Positions 25,290 to 36,729 of a DNA stretch of 64,000 bases are shown piece after piece. The notes under the pieces were generated by a model. The model saw only the letters and a list, made by a program, of their open reading frames with translations. It made no database searches and was not told where the DNA came from. Position numbers and translations under genes: made by a program. Numbering within the stretch: the first letter of the stretch is position 1; the number at the start of each line of letters is the position of its first letter. The stretch comes from an actinobacterium SCGC AAA278-O22 (lineage in GTDB: Bacteria > Actinomycetota > Actinomycetes > Nanopelagicales > Nanopelagicaceae): the NCBI GenBank assembly GCA_000372185.1, contig AQUA01000002.1:67873-131872 (forward strand), written 5' to 3'.

Positions 25290-27231
25290 CGGATTTCAAA
25301 CCCTCTGAAATTAACTTCATCACATTGGGATCTGCCAGCGTTGTTGCATCTCCTACTGCTCGATTTTCAGCAACATCTTTCAAAAGCCTACGCATGATTT
25401 TTCCGCTTCGAGTCTTTGGCAATTCATTGACGACCATAATCTGACGAGGCTTTGCGATCGCACCAATTTCTATTGCAACATGGTTGCGTAACTCTTTTAC
25501 GAGTTCATCTCCATTTGCATGTTCGATACCACCACGCAAAATCACGAAGGCAACGATTCCCTGGCCTGTAAGTGGGTCGGCTGCTCCCACAACTGCAGCT
25601 TCAGCAACTGCTTCGTGGGATACGAGCGCTGATTCAACTTCTGTCGTTGAAATACGGTGGCCCGAAACATTCATCACATCATCTACGCGACCCATCAACC
25701 AAATCGCGCCGTCGTTATCGAGTTTGGCGCCATCACCTGCAAAGTAGATGCCAGGAAAACGTGACCAGTACGTCTCTTTATAGCGTTGATCTTCACCCCA
25801 CACACCACGCAACATTGATGGCCATGGTTGATCGAGGATAAGAAAACCTCCATGCCCATTGGGAACAGGCACTGCTTTATCGTCGACAACTTTTGCACTA
25901 ATTCCTGGAAGAGTTCTCATCGCCGATCCTGGCTTCGTTTCTGTAACACCTGGCAAAGGCGAAATCATGATTGCGCCAGTTTCTGTCTGCCACCAGGTAT
26001 CAACTATGGGGCAATTACTTCCACCAATTACTTCGCGATACCAGATCCATGCCTCAGGATTAATTGGTTCTCCAACAGAACCGAGCAAGCGAAGAGTTGA
26101 GAGGTTAAATTTATTTGGGAATTCATCGCCCCACTTCATCCATGTGCGAATCAATGTTGGAGCTGTATACAAAATAGTCACACCATACTTTTCAATAAGC
26201 TCGAAGATACGACCTTTATGTGGAGTATCTGGGGTACCTTCATAGATAACTTGAGTCGCACCATTAATCAGTGGTCCATAAACCATGTATGAGTGGCCGG
26301 TAATCCAACCAACATCAGCAGTGCACCAGTAGACATCGGACTCAGGTTTAATATCGAAGACAACTTTGTGCGTGTACGCAACCTGCGTCAGATACCCACC
26401 CGTTGTGTGAAAAATACCTTTTGGCTTTGCGGTTGTACCCGATGTGTACAAAATAAAGAGTGGATGTTCGCTATCGAAGAATTCAGGAGTATGTGTGGGG
26501 CTCTGGTGATCGACCAATTCGTGCCACCACAGATCACGACCTTCAACCCACGCTGTTTCTTGCCTCGTGCGTTGTACGACAAGCACGTGGCTCACGTTGG
26601 TCTGACCTTTGAGCGCTTCATCTACTGCTGGTTTCAATGCAAAAGCTGCACCTTTTCTAAATCCACCATCTGCAGTGATCACTAACTTTGCATCTGCATC
26701 TTGAATACGAGAAAGAAGAGCATCGGCAGAGAATCCACCGAAAACGACCGAATGAATGGCGCCGATGCGAGCACAAGCAAGCATGGCAACAACTGCTTCA
26801 GGAATGAGCGGCATGTAAATTGCTACGCGATCGCCATCTTTAATTCCTATTGAAGTCAGCGCATGAGCAGCTTTGCTAACGTCAGCGAGTAAATCTGCAT
26901 ACGTGATCGTTCGGGTATCACCTGGTTCACCTTCAAAGTGGAACGCGGTACGGCTTCCGCGACCTTCAGCGACATGGCGATCAAGAGCCGAAACTGTGGC
27001 ATTGAGTTTTCCGCCTACAAACCACTTTGCATACGGAACTTCCCACTCGAGCGTTGTATTCCACTTCTGCTGCCACACAAGTGCATCAGCCTGTTTCTCC
27101 CAAAAAGCTAAACGATCCTTCTCAGCTTCAGCGTAAAGCGTTGACTTCGCATTTGCCTGAGCTGCGAACTCTGGCGATGGCGCAAAGGAACGGTCCTCGG
27201 TTGAGAGATTTTCAATTGAGTCGTTAGCCAT
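25273..27231 (-). CDS. acs: acetyl-CoA synthetase (AMP-forming)
   Basis: Activates acetate: acetate, ATP and CoA give acetyl-CoA, AMP and PPi. The 652 residues include the P-loop-like YTSGTTAKPKGIFH, VDTWWQTETGAIM, FAGDGAKLDNDGAIWLMGR and the C-terminal KTRSGKIMRRLL, whose lysine is the acetylation switch in other Acs proteins. An N-terminal extension from 27285 is possible but unlikely; ATG 27231 has a -10-like TAATCT seven bases upstream and gives normal length. It can feed acetate carbon into central metabolism. Confidence 0.95.
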   Translation of the reverse strand: MANDSIENLSTEDRSFAPSPEFAAQANAKSTLYAEAEKDRLAFWEKQADALVWQQKWNTTLEWEVPYAKWFVGGKLNATVSALDRHVAEGRGSRTAFHFEGEPGDTRTITYADLLADVSKAAHALTSIGIKDGDRVAIYMPLIPEAVVAMLACARIGAIHSVVFGGFSADALLSRIQDADAKLVITADGGFRKGAAFALKPAVDEALKGQTNVSHVLVVQRTRQETAWVEGRDLWWHELVDHQSPTHTPEFFDSEHPLFILYTSGTTAKPKGIFHTTGGYLTQVAYTHKVVFDIKPESDVYWCTADVGWITGHSYMVYGPLINGATQVIYEGTPDTPHKGRIFELIEKYGVTILYTAPTLIRTWMKWGDEFPNKFNLSTLRLLGSVGEPINPEAWIWYREVIGGSNCPIVDTWWQTETGAIMISPLPGVTETKPGSAMRTLPGISAKVVDDKAVPVPNGHGGFLILDQPWPSMLRGVWGEDQRYKETYWSRFPGIYFAGDGAKLDNDGAIWLMGRVDDVMNVSGHRISTTEVESALVSHEAVAEAAVVGAADPLTGQGIVAFVILRGGIEHANGDELVKELRNHVAIEIGAIAKPRQIMVVNELPKTRSGKIMRRLLKDVAENRAVGDATTLADPNVMKLISEGLKSAKDED

Positions 27232-27238
27232 GCAATGG

Positions 27239-27244
27239 AGATTA
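27239..27244 (-). promoter_or_regulatory. -10 element of a probable leaderless promoter for acs
   Basis: On the minus strand TAATCT ends seven bases before the ATG at 27231, and no Shine-Dalgarno sequence is seen. Confidence 0.45.
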
Positions 27245-27370
27245 CCGTCGCAGAGTTGCTTTTTAAAGGGATTACTTATCAACAATGACGATAAATATTT
27301 AGATGGTCATTGATTGCATTGCGAATAATGCGCGCCTTCGAAAGAAACGATCACAAACGAAAGGAGAAAA

Positions 27371-27472
27371 ATGACCGTATCGGCATTTCTTGCGATTCTG
27401 CTCAAAGTGCTCAGTAGCCCTGCCCTTATCGCAGGTCTCATCGCCTTCCTGCAGAAGACCCTCCATCCATAA
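27371..27472 (+). CDS. 33-residue hydrophobic peptide
   Basis: A tiny frame in the 387-base gap between acs and fba. AAGGAG lies about five bases before the ATG, one of the best Shine-Dalgarno sequences in the window. The product is one amphipathic or transmembrane helix with a single internal Lys (FLAILLKVLSSPALIAGLIA) and a short basic tail (QKTLHP). It resembles in form single-helix regulatory peptides or type I toxins, but no family was recognised. A stem-loop follows at 27491. Because it has the signals of translation, it is listed as probable. Confidence 0.5.
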   Translation: MTVSAFLAILLKVLSSPALIAGLIAFLQKTLHP

Positions 27473-27490
27473 CGCCTGGGTCGGCCTCCG

Positions 27491-27554
27491 CCCCTCGCGT
27501 AATGAGTGCGCCGATTTTTCTTACGCGGGGGTAGGTGGTTGGATTAGGCGTAAG
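27491..27554 (+). promoter_or_regulatory. structured region with mutually exclusive pairings upstream of fba
   Basis: Bases 27491-27502 (CCCCTCGCGTAA) can pair with 27521-27530 (TTACGCGGGG) in an 11-pair stem with one bulge. A second GCGTAAG at 27548-27554 could pair with the same CTTACGC (27520-27526). No U-run follows, so it is not a standard terminator; it may be a transcript end, an attenuator or an RNA element for fba. Structure was judged by eye only. Confidence 0.35.
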
Positions 27555-27618
27555 CCTCACTTAGACCCAATGGTGCGTCAGAGCGTTTACACACAGTTCT
27601 AGTACTTGGGAGCAGAAG

Positions 27619-28653
27619 ATGCCAATAGCAACCCCTGAAGTTTATGCAGCGATGTTGGACCGTGCTAAGGCCGGTGCATTCGCATATCCAGCAATCAACG
27701 TTTCATCATCACAGACAATCATTGGCGCTATTCGCGGTTTCGCAGAAGCTGAATCAGATGGAATTATTCAATTCTCTTGGGGTGGAGCTGAATACGCGTC
27801 AGGTTCGACTGTAAAGCACATGGTCGATGGCGCAGTAGCGCTCGCAGAGTTTGCTCACGTTGTTGCAAAGAATTACAACGTCAATATTGGAATTCATACT
27901 GATCACTGCCCAAAGGAGAAGCTCGACGGTTTCATGCGTCCACTCCTTGAAATCGGTGCGCAGCGCATTAAGGAAGGCAAGCAACCACTCTTTAACTCAC
28001 ATATGTGGGATGGGTCAGCAGTTGATATGCCTGAAAATATGAAGGTTGCGCGCGAACTTCTCGATAAGTCTGTTGCTGCGCGCACAGTTCTTGAAATCGA
28101 AATCGGCGTTGTCGGCGGAGAAGAAGATGGCATTGAGGCAAAGCACGATGCAAAGTTGTACTCAACTCCCGAAGATGCACTTCTTACAATTGAAACTCTC
28201 GGCACCGATGCACATGCGCGTTACATGGTGGCGGCAACATTCGGAAACGTTCACGGTGTTTACAAGCCAGGAAACGTTGTTCTTCAGCCAAAGATTCTAA
28301 AGACTCTCCAAGATGCAGTTGCTGCAAAGCTAGGTCTTCCAGCTGGAAGCAAGCCAATGGATCTCGTATTCCACGGTGGTTCAGGCTCACTTCTTTCAGA
28401 AATTCGCGAATCACTTGATTACGGTGTGATCAAGATGAATATCGATACTGATACTCAATATGCATTTACACGTCCAGTCGTTGATCACGTCATGAAGAAC
28501 TACGACGGAGTTCTCAAGGTTGATGGTGAAGTTGGAAATAAGAAGGCTTACGATCCACGTGCGTGGGGTAAGGCTGCTGAAGCAGGAATCGCAGCACGCG
28601 TTGGCGTTGCTTGCGAAGATCTTCGTTCAACTGGCACATCACTACGTAAGTAA
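27619..28653 (+). CDS. fba: class II fructose-bisphosphate aldolase
   Basis: Interconverts fructose 1,6-bisphosphate and the two triose phosphates. The 344-residue zinc enzyme shows HTDHCPKEK with the metal histidine, EIGVVGGEEDGI, ATFGNVHGVYKPGNVVL and VFHGGSGS. Length and motifs fit the long class II (FbaA-like) actinobacterial enzyme. GGGAG precedes the ATG by about eight bases, so unlike many first genes this one has a normal leader, which could carry the structured region upstream. It is followed 28 bases later by purA. Confidence 0.95.
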   Translation: MPIATPEVYAAMLDRAKAGAFAYPAINVSSSQTIIGAIRGFAEAESDGIIQFSWGGAEYASGSTVKHMVDGAVALAEFAHVVAKNYNVNIGIHTDHCPKEKLDGFMRPLLEIGAQRIKEGKQPLFNSHMWDGSAVDMPENMKVARELLDKSVAARTVLEIEIGVVGGEEDGIEAKHDAKLYSTPEDALLTIETLGTDAHARYMVAATFGNVHGVYKPGNVVLQPKILKTLQDAVAAKLGLPAGSKPMDLVFHGGSGSLLSEIRESLDYGVIKMNIDTDTQYAFTRPVVDHVMKNYDGVLKVDGEVGNKKAYDPRAWGKAAEAGIAARVGVACEDLRSTGTSLRK

Positions 28654-28657
28654 TTAA

Positions 28658-29965
<1,308 letters not shown>

Positions 29966-29968
29966 ACC

Positions 29969-31213
29969 ATGAAAATCCTCCTAGTCGGAAGCGGCGGTCG
30001 TGAACACGCACTCGCACTAGGACTCAAAGCAGATAAAAGTTGTACCGAACTCCATGCAGCTCCCGGTAATCCCGGCATTGCTTCAGTTGCAACACTTCAC
30101 TCTGTTGCAATTACCGACAACCAAGCAATCTGCGAACTTGCACAGAAATTGGCAGTTGATCTTGTTGTCGTAGGCCCTGAAGTGCCTTTGGTAAATGGCG
30201 TTGCCGATGTATTGCGGGATGCAGGGTTTGCTGTCTTTGGCCCTTCAAAAGCGGCGGCGCAATTAGAAGGTTCAAAAGATTTTGCAAAGGGAGTCATGCG
30301 CGATGCTGGTGTTCCCACAGCACGAAGCTTTACCTGCTCTGAACAATCTGACATTGAAAAAGCACTCGATACTTTTGGTGCACCGTATGTTGTGAAAGAT
30401 GACGGCCTTGCTGCAGGCAAAGGGGTAGTTGTCACCCAAGATCGCCAAGTAGCGCTGAATCACGCACTTGCATGTACGCGCGTTGTGATTGAGGAATATT
30501 TAGCAGGTCCTGAAATTTCACTCTTTGGAATTTCTGATGGTCGCAATATTTTGCCGATGCAACCAGCGCAAGATTTCAAACGCGCCTATGACAATGATGA
30601 AGGTCCTAACACTGGTGGAATGGGTGCATATTCGCCACTGCCATGGGCGCCCGACGATATTGTCGAAGAAACATATGAAAAAGTTTTAGCACCGATGATT
30701 GCGGAAATGGCTGCACGAGGCACTCCATTTGTAGGTTTGCTCTATGCAGGTCTTGCCCTGACCGATGATGGAATTCGGGTGATTGAATTTAATGTGCGAT
30801 TCGGAGATCCTGAAACACAAGTTTTGATTCCAAGGCTTATGACGCCGCTTGCAGATTTACTGTATAAAGCAGCAACAAATAGCCTCGATGATGCAGTGCT
30901 GCAATGGCGCGAAGAAAGTGCAGTCACTGTCGTACTAGCAGCCCAGGGTTATCCAGAATCACCCAAGACTGGCTCTGCTATTTCAGCAATTCCTGCAATT
31001 GATAAATCACAGATATTCCATGCAGGCACGTCGCTGAGCGGAAATACATTGCTTTCATCGGGAGGCCGTGTGCTTACGGTGACCGGAACTGGCAAGGATT
31101 TAACTGAAGCTCGTGATCGCGCATACCGAGCAATCTCACAGATTGAACTCGAGGGTTCGTTCTACCGCTCTGATATTGCACTCAATGCGTCGGTCGCGGA
31201 GAAGGGCAATTAA
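29969..31213 (+). CDS. purD: phosphoribosylamine-glycine ligase
   Basis: Second step of purine synthesis: phosphoribosylamine, glycine and ATP give GAR. The 414-residue ATP-grasp enzyme has LLVGSGGREHALALGL, the glycine-rich VVKDDGLAAGKGVVV, NTGGMGAYSPLP and VIEFNVRFGDPETQ. Length is normal. It starts three bases after the purA stop. Intact motifs throughout suggest a functional enzyme. Confidence 0.95.
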   Translation: MKILLVGSGGREHALALGLKADKSCTELHAAPGNPGIASVATLHSVAITDNQAICELAQKLAVDLVVVGPEVPLVNGVADVLRDAGFAVFGPSKAAAQLEGSKDFAKGVMRDAGVPTARSFTCSEQSDIEKALDTFGAPYVVKDDGLAAGKGVVVTQDRQVALNHALACTRVVIEEYLAGPEISLFGISDGRNILPMQPAQDFKRAYDNDEGPNTGGMGAYSPLPWAPDDIVEETYEKVLAPMIAEMAARGTPFVGLLYAGLALTDDGIRVIEFNVRFGDPETQVLIPRLMTPLADLLYKAATNSLDDAVLQWREESAVTVVLAAQGYPESPKTGSAISAIPAIDKSQIFHAGTSLSGNTLLSSGGRVLTVTGTGKDLTEARDRAYRAISQIELEGSFYRSDIALNASVAEKGN

Positions 31214-31231
31214 ATGAGGGAGAATGCACCA

Positions 31232-32635
31232 GTGAGCGTATTAGCTGATCGTTATGCGTCTAATGAGATGCGCCAAGTCTTTGCGCCAGAACAGAAAATT
31301 ATCGCCGAACGCAAACTATGGATCGCAGTTATGCGTGCGCAATCAAAGCTCGGGCACCCAATCTCTGATGCTGTTATTGCCGACTATGAAAAAGTATTAA
31401 CAAAAGTAGATTTGGCTGCTATCGATGCCCGCGAAAAAGTAACGCGTCACGATGTCAAAGCTCGTATCGAAGAGTTCAATGCTCTTGCAGGACATGAAGC
31501 AATTCATGCAGGAATGACGAGTCGTGATCTGACAGAGAATATTGAAGCTCTCCAAGTTCGTGATGGACTAGCAATCGTTCATGACAAGACCGTGTCACTA
31601 CTTGCTGCACTCGGTGCAAAAGCTGCGCAGTATGCTGATCAAGCAATCGCTGGTCGCTCTCATAATGTTCCGGCTCAAATCACCACACTGGGAAAGCGTT
31701 TTGCCTCAGCAGCCGAAGAACTTCTCTACGCCTACGAACGATTAGCATCTCTTCAGAGTCGGTATCCAATGCGTGGAATTAAAGGACCAGTTGGAACTGC
31801 ACAAGATTCCATCGATCTATTGGGTTCAACTCAAGCGCATCAATCACTCGAAGCTGCGATAGCAAAAGAACTCGGTTTCGATCGCGTCCTTGATTCCACT
31901 GGCCAGGTCTACCCACGTTCACTTGATTATGAAGTTCTCACCACTCTTGTTCAGCTCGCCGCATCACCATCATCACTTGCGACATCAATCCGATTGATGG
32001 CCGGTGCTGAACTTGTGACAGAAGGCTTTAAAGCAGGCCAAGTTGGCTCATCAGCGATGCCTCACAAGATGAATACCCGCTCGTGCGAACGCGTTAATGG
32101 CCTCACCGTTATTTTGCGTGGTTATGCCTCGATGGTCTCTGAACTGGCGGGCAATCAATGGAATGAAGGCGATGTCTCATGCAGCGTGGTTCGTCGCGTT
32201 GCACTCCCTGATGCCTTCTACGCAATGGATGGTTTGCTCGAAACAATGCTCACAGTTCTCAATGAATTTGGTGCGTTTCCTGCAGTTATTTCTGCAGAAC
32301 TCGAGCGTTACTTACCATTCCTAGCAACAACAAAGATTTTGATGGCATCTGTAAAAGCTGGCGTCGGTCGTGAAGTTGCACATGAAGTAATCAAGGAACA
32401 TGCGGTTGCTGCAGCTCTTGGAATGCGCGAAGGCAGAGCTAATAATTTCCTTGATGCGATTGCAAATGATAATCGCATTCCATTGAAGCGCACTGATCTA
32501 GATGCCTTGATTGGAAACCCACTTGAATTTACTGGCGATGCTCGCCAACAAGTAGCTCGAGTTGTAACTCGCATCGAGGCGATTACATCCGCGCACCCTG
32601 CCGCAGCGCAGTACAAACCTCAATCTATTCGATGA
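31232..32635 (+). CDS. purB: adenylosuccinate lyase
   Basis: Splits fumarate from SAICAR and from adenylosuccinate, serving both IMP and AMP synthesis. The fumarase-superfamily signature GSSAMPHKMNTR is intact, with the catalytic histidine segments HEAIHAGMTSRDLTENI and GRSHNVPAQITTLG. The frame opens with ATG 31214 directly after purD, but GTG 31232 is preferred: AGGGAG (31217-31222) stands nine bases before it and homologues begin SVLADRYAS. The first reading would add six residues. About 467 residues. Confidence 0.94.
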   Translation: MSVLADRYASNEMRQVFAPEQKIIAERKLWIAVMRAQSKLGHPISDAVIADYEKVLTKVDLAAIDAREKVTRHDVKARIEEFNALAGHEAIHAGMTSRDLTENIEALQVRDGLAIVHDKTVSLLAALGAKAAQYADQAIAGRSHNVPAQITTLGKRFASAAEELLYAYERLASLQSRYPMRGIKGPVGTAQDSIDLLGSTQAHQSLEAAIAKELGFDRVLDSTGQVYPRSLDYEVLTTLVQLAASPSSLATSIRLMAGAELVTEGFKAGQVGSSAMPHKMNTRSCERVNGLTVILRGYASMVSELAGNQWNEGDVSCSVVRRVALPDAFYAMDGLLETMLTVLNEFGAFPAVISAELERYLPFLATTKILMASVKAGVGREVAHEVIKEHAVAAALGMREGRANNFLDAIANDNRIPLKRTDLDALIGNPLEFTGDARQQVARVVTRIEAITSAHPAAAQYKPQSIR

Positions 32636-32648
32636 GTTTGGCAATCCG

Positions 32649-33530
32649 GTGAGCGGCTTCGGCGCAGCTGGCGCACCGCCAGCACCAACCATTGTTGGTT
32701 GGAAACACCTGCGCACAGGAAAAGTGCGTGATCTCTATACCAATGACGCTGGCGAAATTCTCTTAGTGGCTTCCGACCGCATATCTGCATTTGATTGGGT
32801 ATTGCCAACCACAATTCCCAATAAGGGCGCAATCATTACCCAACTTTCACTCTTCTGGTTTGAACTCCTTGCAGATATTGTTCCTAACCACATCATCAGC
32901 GATGAAGTGCCAGCTTCGGTTGCCGATCGCGCAGTGATTGTTCAACCCCTAGAAATGTTTGCTATTGAATGTGTTGCTCGTGGTTATCTCACCGGTAGTG
33001 GGCTCAGTGAATATAAGAACAATCAAGCAGTCTGCGGAAACCCACTCCCAGCAGGGTTATTAGATGGTTCAAAGCTACCTGCCAGCATCTTTACTCCCGC
33101 GACAAAGGCTGAAATCGGCGATCACGATATCAATATTGATTTTGACAATGCTGCGAAGATTGTTGGCGCAGAACAAGCTGCAGAACTTCGCAATTTTACA
33201 ATTCGCTTATATGACACCGCTGCAGACTTTGCTGCAGAGCGCGGAATTATCCTTGCAGATACTAAATTTGAATTCGGAATCAATCTGGCTGGCGAAATTA
33301 CTCTAGGAGATGAAGCCTTAACTCCTGACTCTTCTCGATTCTGGGAAGCAGATGGATGGGCTCCAGGAAAATCACAACCATCTTTTGATAAACAATTTGT
33401 CCGCGATTGGTTGACATTAAGTGGATGGGATAAAGAATCCACGCCTCCAGAATTGCCTGCAGAAATTGTCGAAAAAACTGCGGCTCGATATGAAGAAGCT
33501 TTTCAACGAATTACCGGAAGTAAGTTCTAA
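32649..33530 (+). CDS. purC: phosphoribosylaminoimidazole-succinocarboxamide synthase
   Basis: Makes SAICAR from CAIR, aspartate and ATP. The 293 residues include HLRTGKVRDLYTND, LVASDRISAFDWVLP, ECVARGYLTGSG, the DTKFEFGI motif and LTPDSSRFWEADGW. It starts with GTG at 32649, 13 bases after purB; there is little Shine-Dalgarno, suggesting coupling to upstream translation. The C-terminal part matches the longer bacterial/fungal type rather than the short Bacillus form. Confidence 0.94.
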   Translation: MSGFGAAGAPPAPTIVGWKHLRTGKVRDLYTNDAGEILLVASDRISAFDWVLPTTIPNKGAIITQLSLFWFELLADIVPNHIISDEVPASVADRAVIVQPLEMFAIECVARGYLTGSGLSEYKNNQAVCGNPLPAGLLDGSKLPASIFTPATKAEIGDHDINIDFDNAAKIVGAEQAAELRNFTIRLYDTAADFAAERGIILADTKFEFGINLAGEITLGDEALTPDSSRFWEADGWAPGKSQPSFDKQFVRDWLTLSGWDKESTPPELPAEIVEKTAARYEEAFQRITGSKF

Positions 33531-33562
33531 TAAATTTACAATCAAAAATAAGGGAGATAAAA

Positions 33563-33808
33563 ATGGCAAAGATCGTGGTTGATGTGATGTTAAAGCCCGA
33601 GATTCTCGACCCACAAGGAAAAGCTGTTGCTGCAGCTCTCCCTCGCCTTGGATTTACCTTTGCGAAAGATGTGCGCCAAGGAAAGCGCTTCGAAATCGAA
33701 GTCGATGGTGAACCAACTGCAGCTCAGCTTGCAGAAGTTGAAAAAGCGGCCGAAAAGTTACTTTCTAATCCTGTTATCGAAAATTTCACAGTTCGAGTGG
33801 AGAAGTAA
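33563..33808 (+). CDS. purS: FGAM synthase small subunit PurS
   Basis: An 81-residue subunit of the three-part FGAM synthase (PurS, PurQ, PurL), needed for complex assembly and ammonia passage. [19 protein letters not shown] at the start and [14 protein letters not shown] in the middle are family typical. AGGGAG stands seven bases before the ATG, marking a fresh ribosome entry after purC. The spacing to purQ is five bases. Confidence 0.94.
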   Translation: MAKIVVDVMLKPEILDPQGKAVAAALPRLGFTFAKDVRQGKRFEIEVDGEPTAAQLAEVEKAAEKLLSNPVIENFTVRVEK

Positions 33809-33813
33809 AAGAT

Positions 33814-34494
33814 ATGAAAATTGGTGTTGTAACTTTTCCCGGCACTCTCGATGATCGAGATGCTGCGCGCGCTGTAAACCATGCAGGTGGTCAAGCAGTT
33901 GCGCTGTGGCATAACGATGCAGATTTGCGCGGCGTAGATGCGGTCATCCTCCCTGGCGGCTTCTCCTATGGTGACTATCTTCGATGCGGCGCAATCTCTC
34001 GCTTTTCTCCCGTGATGGAACCCATTATTAAGGCTGCCCTTGATGGGATGCCTCTACTCGGTATCTGTAACGGGTTTCAGGTTCTTGCCGAAGCTCACTT
34101 GATCCCAGGGGCACTTACTCGTAATCATGAACTTCATTTCTTATGTCGTGATCAAAAGCTGACTATTGAAAATACCAATAAAGCCTGGACTTCTTCATTT
34201 ACCCATGGACAAGAGATTCTTATTCCCCTAAAAAATGGCGAAGGCGCATATATGTGTGATGACAACACTCTTGCCATGCTTGAGGGCGAAGGTCGCATCA
34301 TCGCCCGTTATGTCGGTGAAAATCCTAATGGCTCACGCAACTTGATTGCTGGAATTACAAACGAACGCGGAAATATCGTTGGCTTGATGCCTCACCCTGA
34401 ACATGCAATTGATTCACTCACTGGACCATCTGCAGATGGACTTGGTTTCTTCACATCAGTATTGAACAGTTTTCTTGCTGGGAGTGTGAAGTAA
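33814..34494 (+). CDS. purQ: FGAM synthase glutaminase subunit PurQ
   Basis: Provides ammonia from glutamine to PurL. The 226-residue class I glutamine amidotransferase has the nucleophile cysteine in [12 protein letters not shown], the oxyanion region [15 protein letters not shown] and the His/Glu pair in MPHPEHAID. Its stop shares one base with the purL start (TAATG), so the two subunits should be made in step. Confidence 0.95.
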   Translation: MKIGVVTFPGTLDDRDAARAVNHAGGQAVALWHNDADLRGVDAVILPGGFSYGDYLRCGAISRFSPVMEPIIKAALDGMPLLGICNGFQVLAEAHLIPGALTRNHELHFLCRDQKLTIENTNKAWTSSFTHGQEILIPLKNGEGAYMCDDNTLAMLEGEGRIIARYVGENPNGSRNLIAGITNERGNIVGLMPHPEHAIDSLTGPSADGLGFFTSVLNSFLAGSVK

Positions 34495-36725
34495 TGTCAC
34501 TTGATACTGTCGCTAAAGCACAAGAAAATCCAGATGCTTCACAACCATTTGCTGAACTTGGACTTAAGCCCGATGAGTATGCCCGCATCAAGGAAATTCT
34601 GGGTCGCCGCCCTACGTCATCTGAACTCGCTATGTATTCAGTGATGTGGTCTGAACATTGCTCATATAAATCTTCAAAGGTTCACCTCAAGCAATTTGGA
34701 GAGAAGGCAGTGAAGACAGATGCACTTCTTGTAGGTATTGGTGAAAATGCTGGCGTTGTCGATGTCGGACAGGGTTACGCAGTTACTTTCAAGATTGAAT
34801 CGCATAACCACCCATCATTTATCGAGCCGTATCAAGGCGCTGCAACTGGCGTTGGCGGAATCGTGCGCGATATTTTGACGATGGGTGCACGCCCTATTGC
34901 GGTAATGGATCCACTTCGCTTTGGTCCTGCAGATGCAGCGGACACACGTCGCGTATTACCAGGGATTGTTGCTGGCGTTGGTGGATACGGAAACTGTTTA
35001 GGTCTGCCAAATATCGGCGGTGAAGTTGTCTTCGATGAAACCTATCTTGGAAACCCATTGGTAAACGCTCTTTGCGTAGGCGTGATGAAACATAGCGATA
35101 TCAAGCTGGCGAAGGCAGCTGGCGCTGGCAACCTCGTTGTTCTCTACGGTGCAAAGACTGGTGGCGATGGAATCGGTGGCGTATCAGTTCTTGCCTCTGA
35201 AACTTTTGAATCAAAGGGGCCAGCAAAACGTCCTGCGGTTCAAGTCGGAGATCCATTTGTAGAAAAAGTATTGATTGAGTGTTCACTTGAAATCTTTGCT
35301 GAAGATCTCGTTGTTGGTATTCAAGATTTGGGTGGCGCTGGTCTTTCATGTGCCACATCAGAACTTGCATCAGGTGGTTCAGGTGGAATGAAAGTACAAC
35401 TCGACAAGGTTCCACTACGCGATCCTTCTCTTTCACCAGAAGAAATTCTGATGTCGGAATCACAAGAGCGTATGTGTGCCATTGTCGAACCAAGCAAGAT
35501 TGATCGCTTCCTCGAAATCTGCGAGAAGTGGGATGTGACTGTCACTGTTATTGGTGAAGTTACTGACGGCAACCATCTAGAAATAACCTGGAACGACGAA
35601 CTCATCGTCGATGTTCCACCCCGCACAGTGGCGCACGATGGGCCGGTCTATAACCGCCCACTTGCACAACCTGCTTATATCGATGCAGTTGCTAAGGAAG
35701 TAATCAACGTTCCTCTTCCAACAACAGCTGTTGAAATTACATCCACTGTTCTGAAACTTGCCGCTACTCCAAACTTGGCAGATAAGTCGTGGGTCACTGA
35801 TCAATATGATCGTTATGTACAGGGAAATACCATTCAGTCACAACCAGATGATTCTGGAATGGTGCGCATAGATGAGAAGACCCATCTTGGAGTTGCAGTT
35901 GCTACCGATGCCAATGCCAACTGGTCGTATCTCAACCCCTATGAAGGTGCAAAGCTCGCACTCGCTGAAGCTGCTCGCAATATTGCAACAGCTGGTGCAA
36001 AGCCACTTGCGGTGACCAATTGTCTTAACTTTGGTTCACCAGAAGATCCTGGTGTGATGTGGCAATTTGCTGAATCCGTGCGCGGTCTGGCAGATGGTTG
36101 CCTAGAAATGGGTCTTCCTGTTACTGGCGGAAATGTCTCGTTCTATAACCAGACTGGCTCTGTTGCAATTCTTCCAACGCCTGTCATTGGCGTACTTGGC
36201 GTCATCGATGATGTCCGCACGCGCACACCGATGTCATTTGATCGCGCTGGACTCGATCTTTATTTACTCGGTGAGACTCATAGCGATTTGGCGGGAAGCG
36301 AATGGGCATATTTACACAATCAGCGCGGAGGAGTTGCACCTGTTGCAGATCTGCAACGTGAAATGCGTCTGATTGAATTTCTTGTCGCAGGTCGCACCAA
36401 AAAGATATTTGCAGCAGCACATGACCTTAGCCAAGGAGGACTTGCAGCAACTCTGACTGAAATGGTGCTTCGCCACAACATCGGTGCAACGGTTCAACTC
36501 GATAACGTTGGGCTCATGCTCTTGAGTGAAACTCCAGGTCGTGTAGTTGTTGCAATTGATCCATCCCAAAGTGCAGCACTGACTCAGGAAGCTCCAGCAC
36601 AGAAGATTGCGTTGACCAAGATTGGTGTAACGGGGGGAGATTCACTCGTTATCAATGATGCGAAGATTTCATTGACCGAACTTCGCCAAGCGCATACCTC
36701 AACTTTTAAGAAGTTATTTGGATAA
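34494..36725 (+). CDS. purL: FGAM synthase large subunit PurL
   Basis: Converts FGAR to FGAM with ATP and ammonia. The 743 residues contain [15 protein letters not shown], the [20 protein letters not shown] loop, and two AIRS-type domains ([16 protein letters not shown] and the later [15 protein letters not shown]). This is the small type that works with PurS and PurQ. The fold repeats internally, N-half and C-half, as expected. The sterol-carrier-like gene starts five bases after the stop. Confidence 0.96.
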   Translation: MSLDTVAKAQENPDASQPFAELGLKPDEYARIKEILGRRPTSSELAMYSVMWSEHCSYKSSKVHLKQFGEKAVKTDALLVGIGENAGVVDVGQGYAVTFKIESHNHPSFIEPYQGAATGVGGIVRDILTMGARPIAVMDPLRFGPADAADTRRVLPGIVAGVGGYGNCLGLPNIGGEVVFDETYLGNPLVNALCVGVMKHSDIKLAKAAGAGNLVVLYGAKTGGDGIGGVSVLASETFESKGPAKRPAVQVGDPFVEKVLIECSLEIFAEDLVVGIQDLGGAGLSCATSELASGGSGGMKVQLDKVPLRDPSLSPEEILMSESQERMCAIVEPSKIDRFLEICEKWDVTVTVIGEVTDGNHLEITWNDELIVDVPPRTVAHDGPVYNRPLAQPAYIDAVAKEVINVPLPTTAVEITSTVLKLAATPNLADKSWVTDQYDRYVQGNTIQSQPDDSGMVRIDEKTHLGVAVATDANANWSYLNPYEGAKLALAEAARNIATAGAKPLAVTNCLNFGSPEDPGVMWQFAESVRGLADGCLEMGLPVTGGNVSFYNQTGSVAILPTPVIGVLGVIDDVRTRTPMSFDRAGLDLYLLGETHSDLAGSEWAYLHNQRGGVAPVADLQREMRLIEFLVAGRTKKIFAAAHDLSQGGLAATLTEMVLRHNIGATVQLDNVGLMLLSETPGRVVVAIDPSQSAALTQEAPAQKIALTKIGVTGGDSLVINDAKISLTELRQAHTSTFKKLFG

Positions 36726-36729
36726 AGAC

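Noticed and set aside
31214-31231. ATG directly after purD as purB start
   Set aside because: Less likely than GTG 31232, which has AGGGAG at good spacing; kept as an alternative only.
35101-35493. 130-codon antisense frame in purL
   Set aside because: Gln/His-rich low-complexity translation mirroring the purL codons; no start signals.
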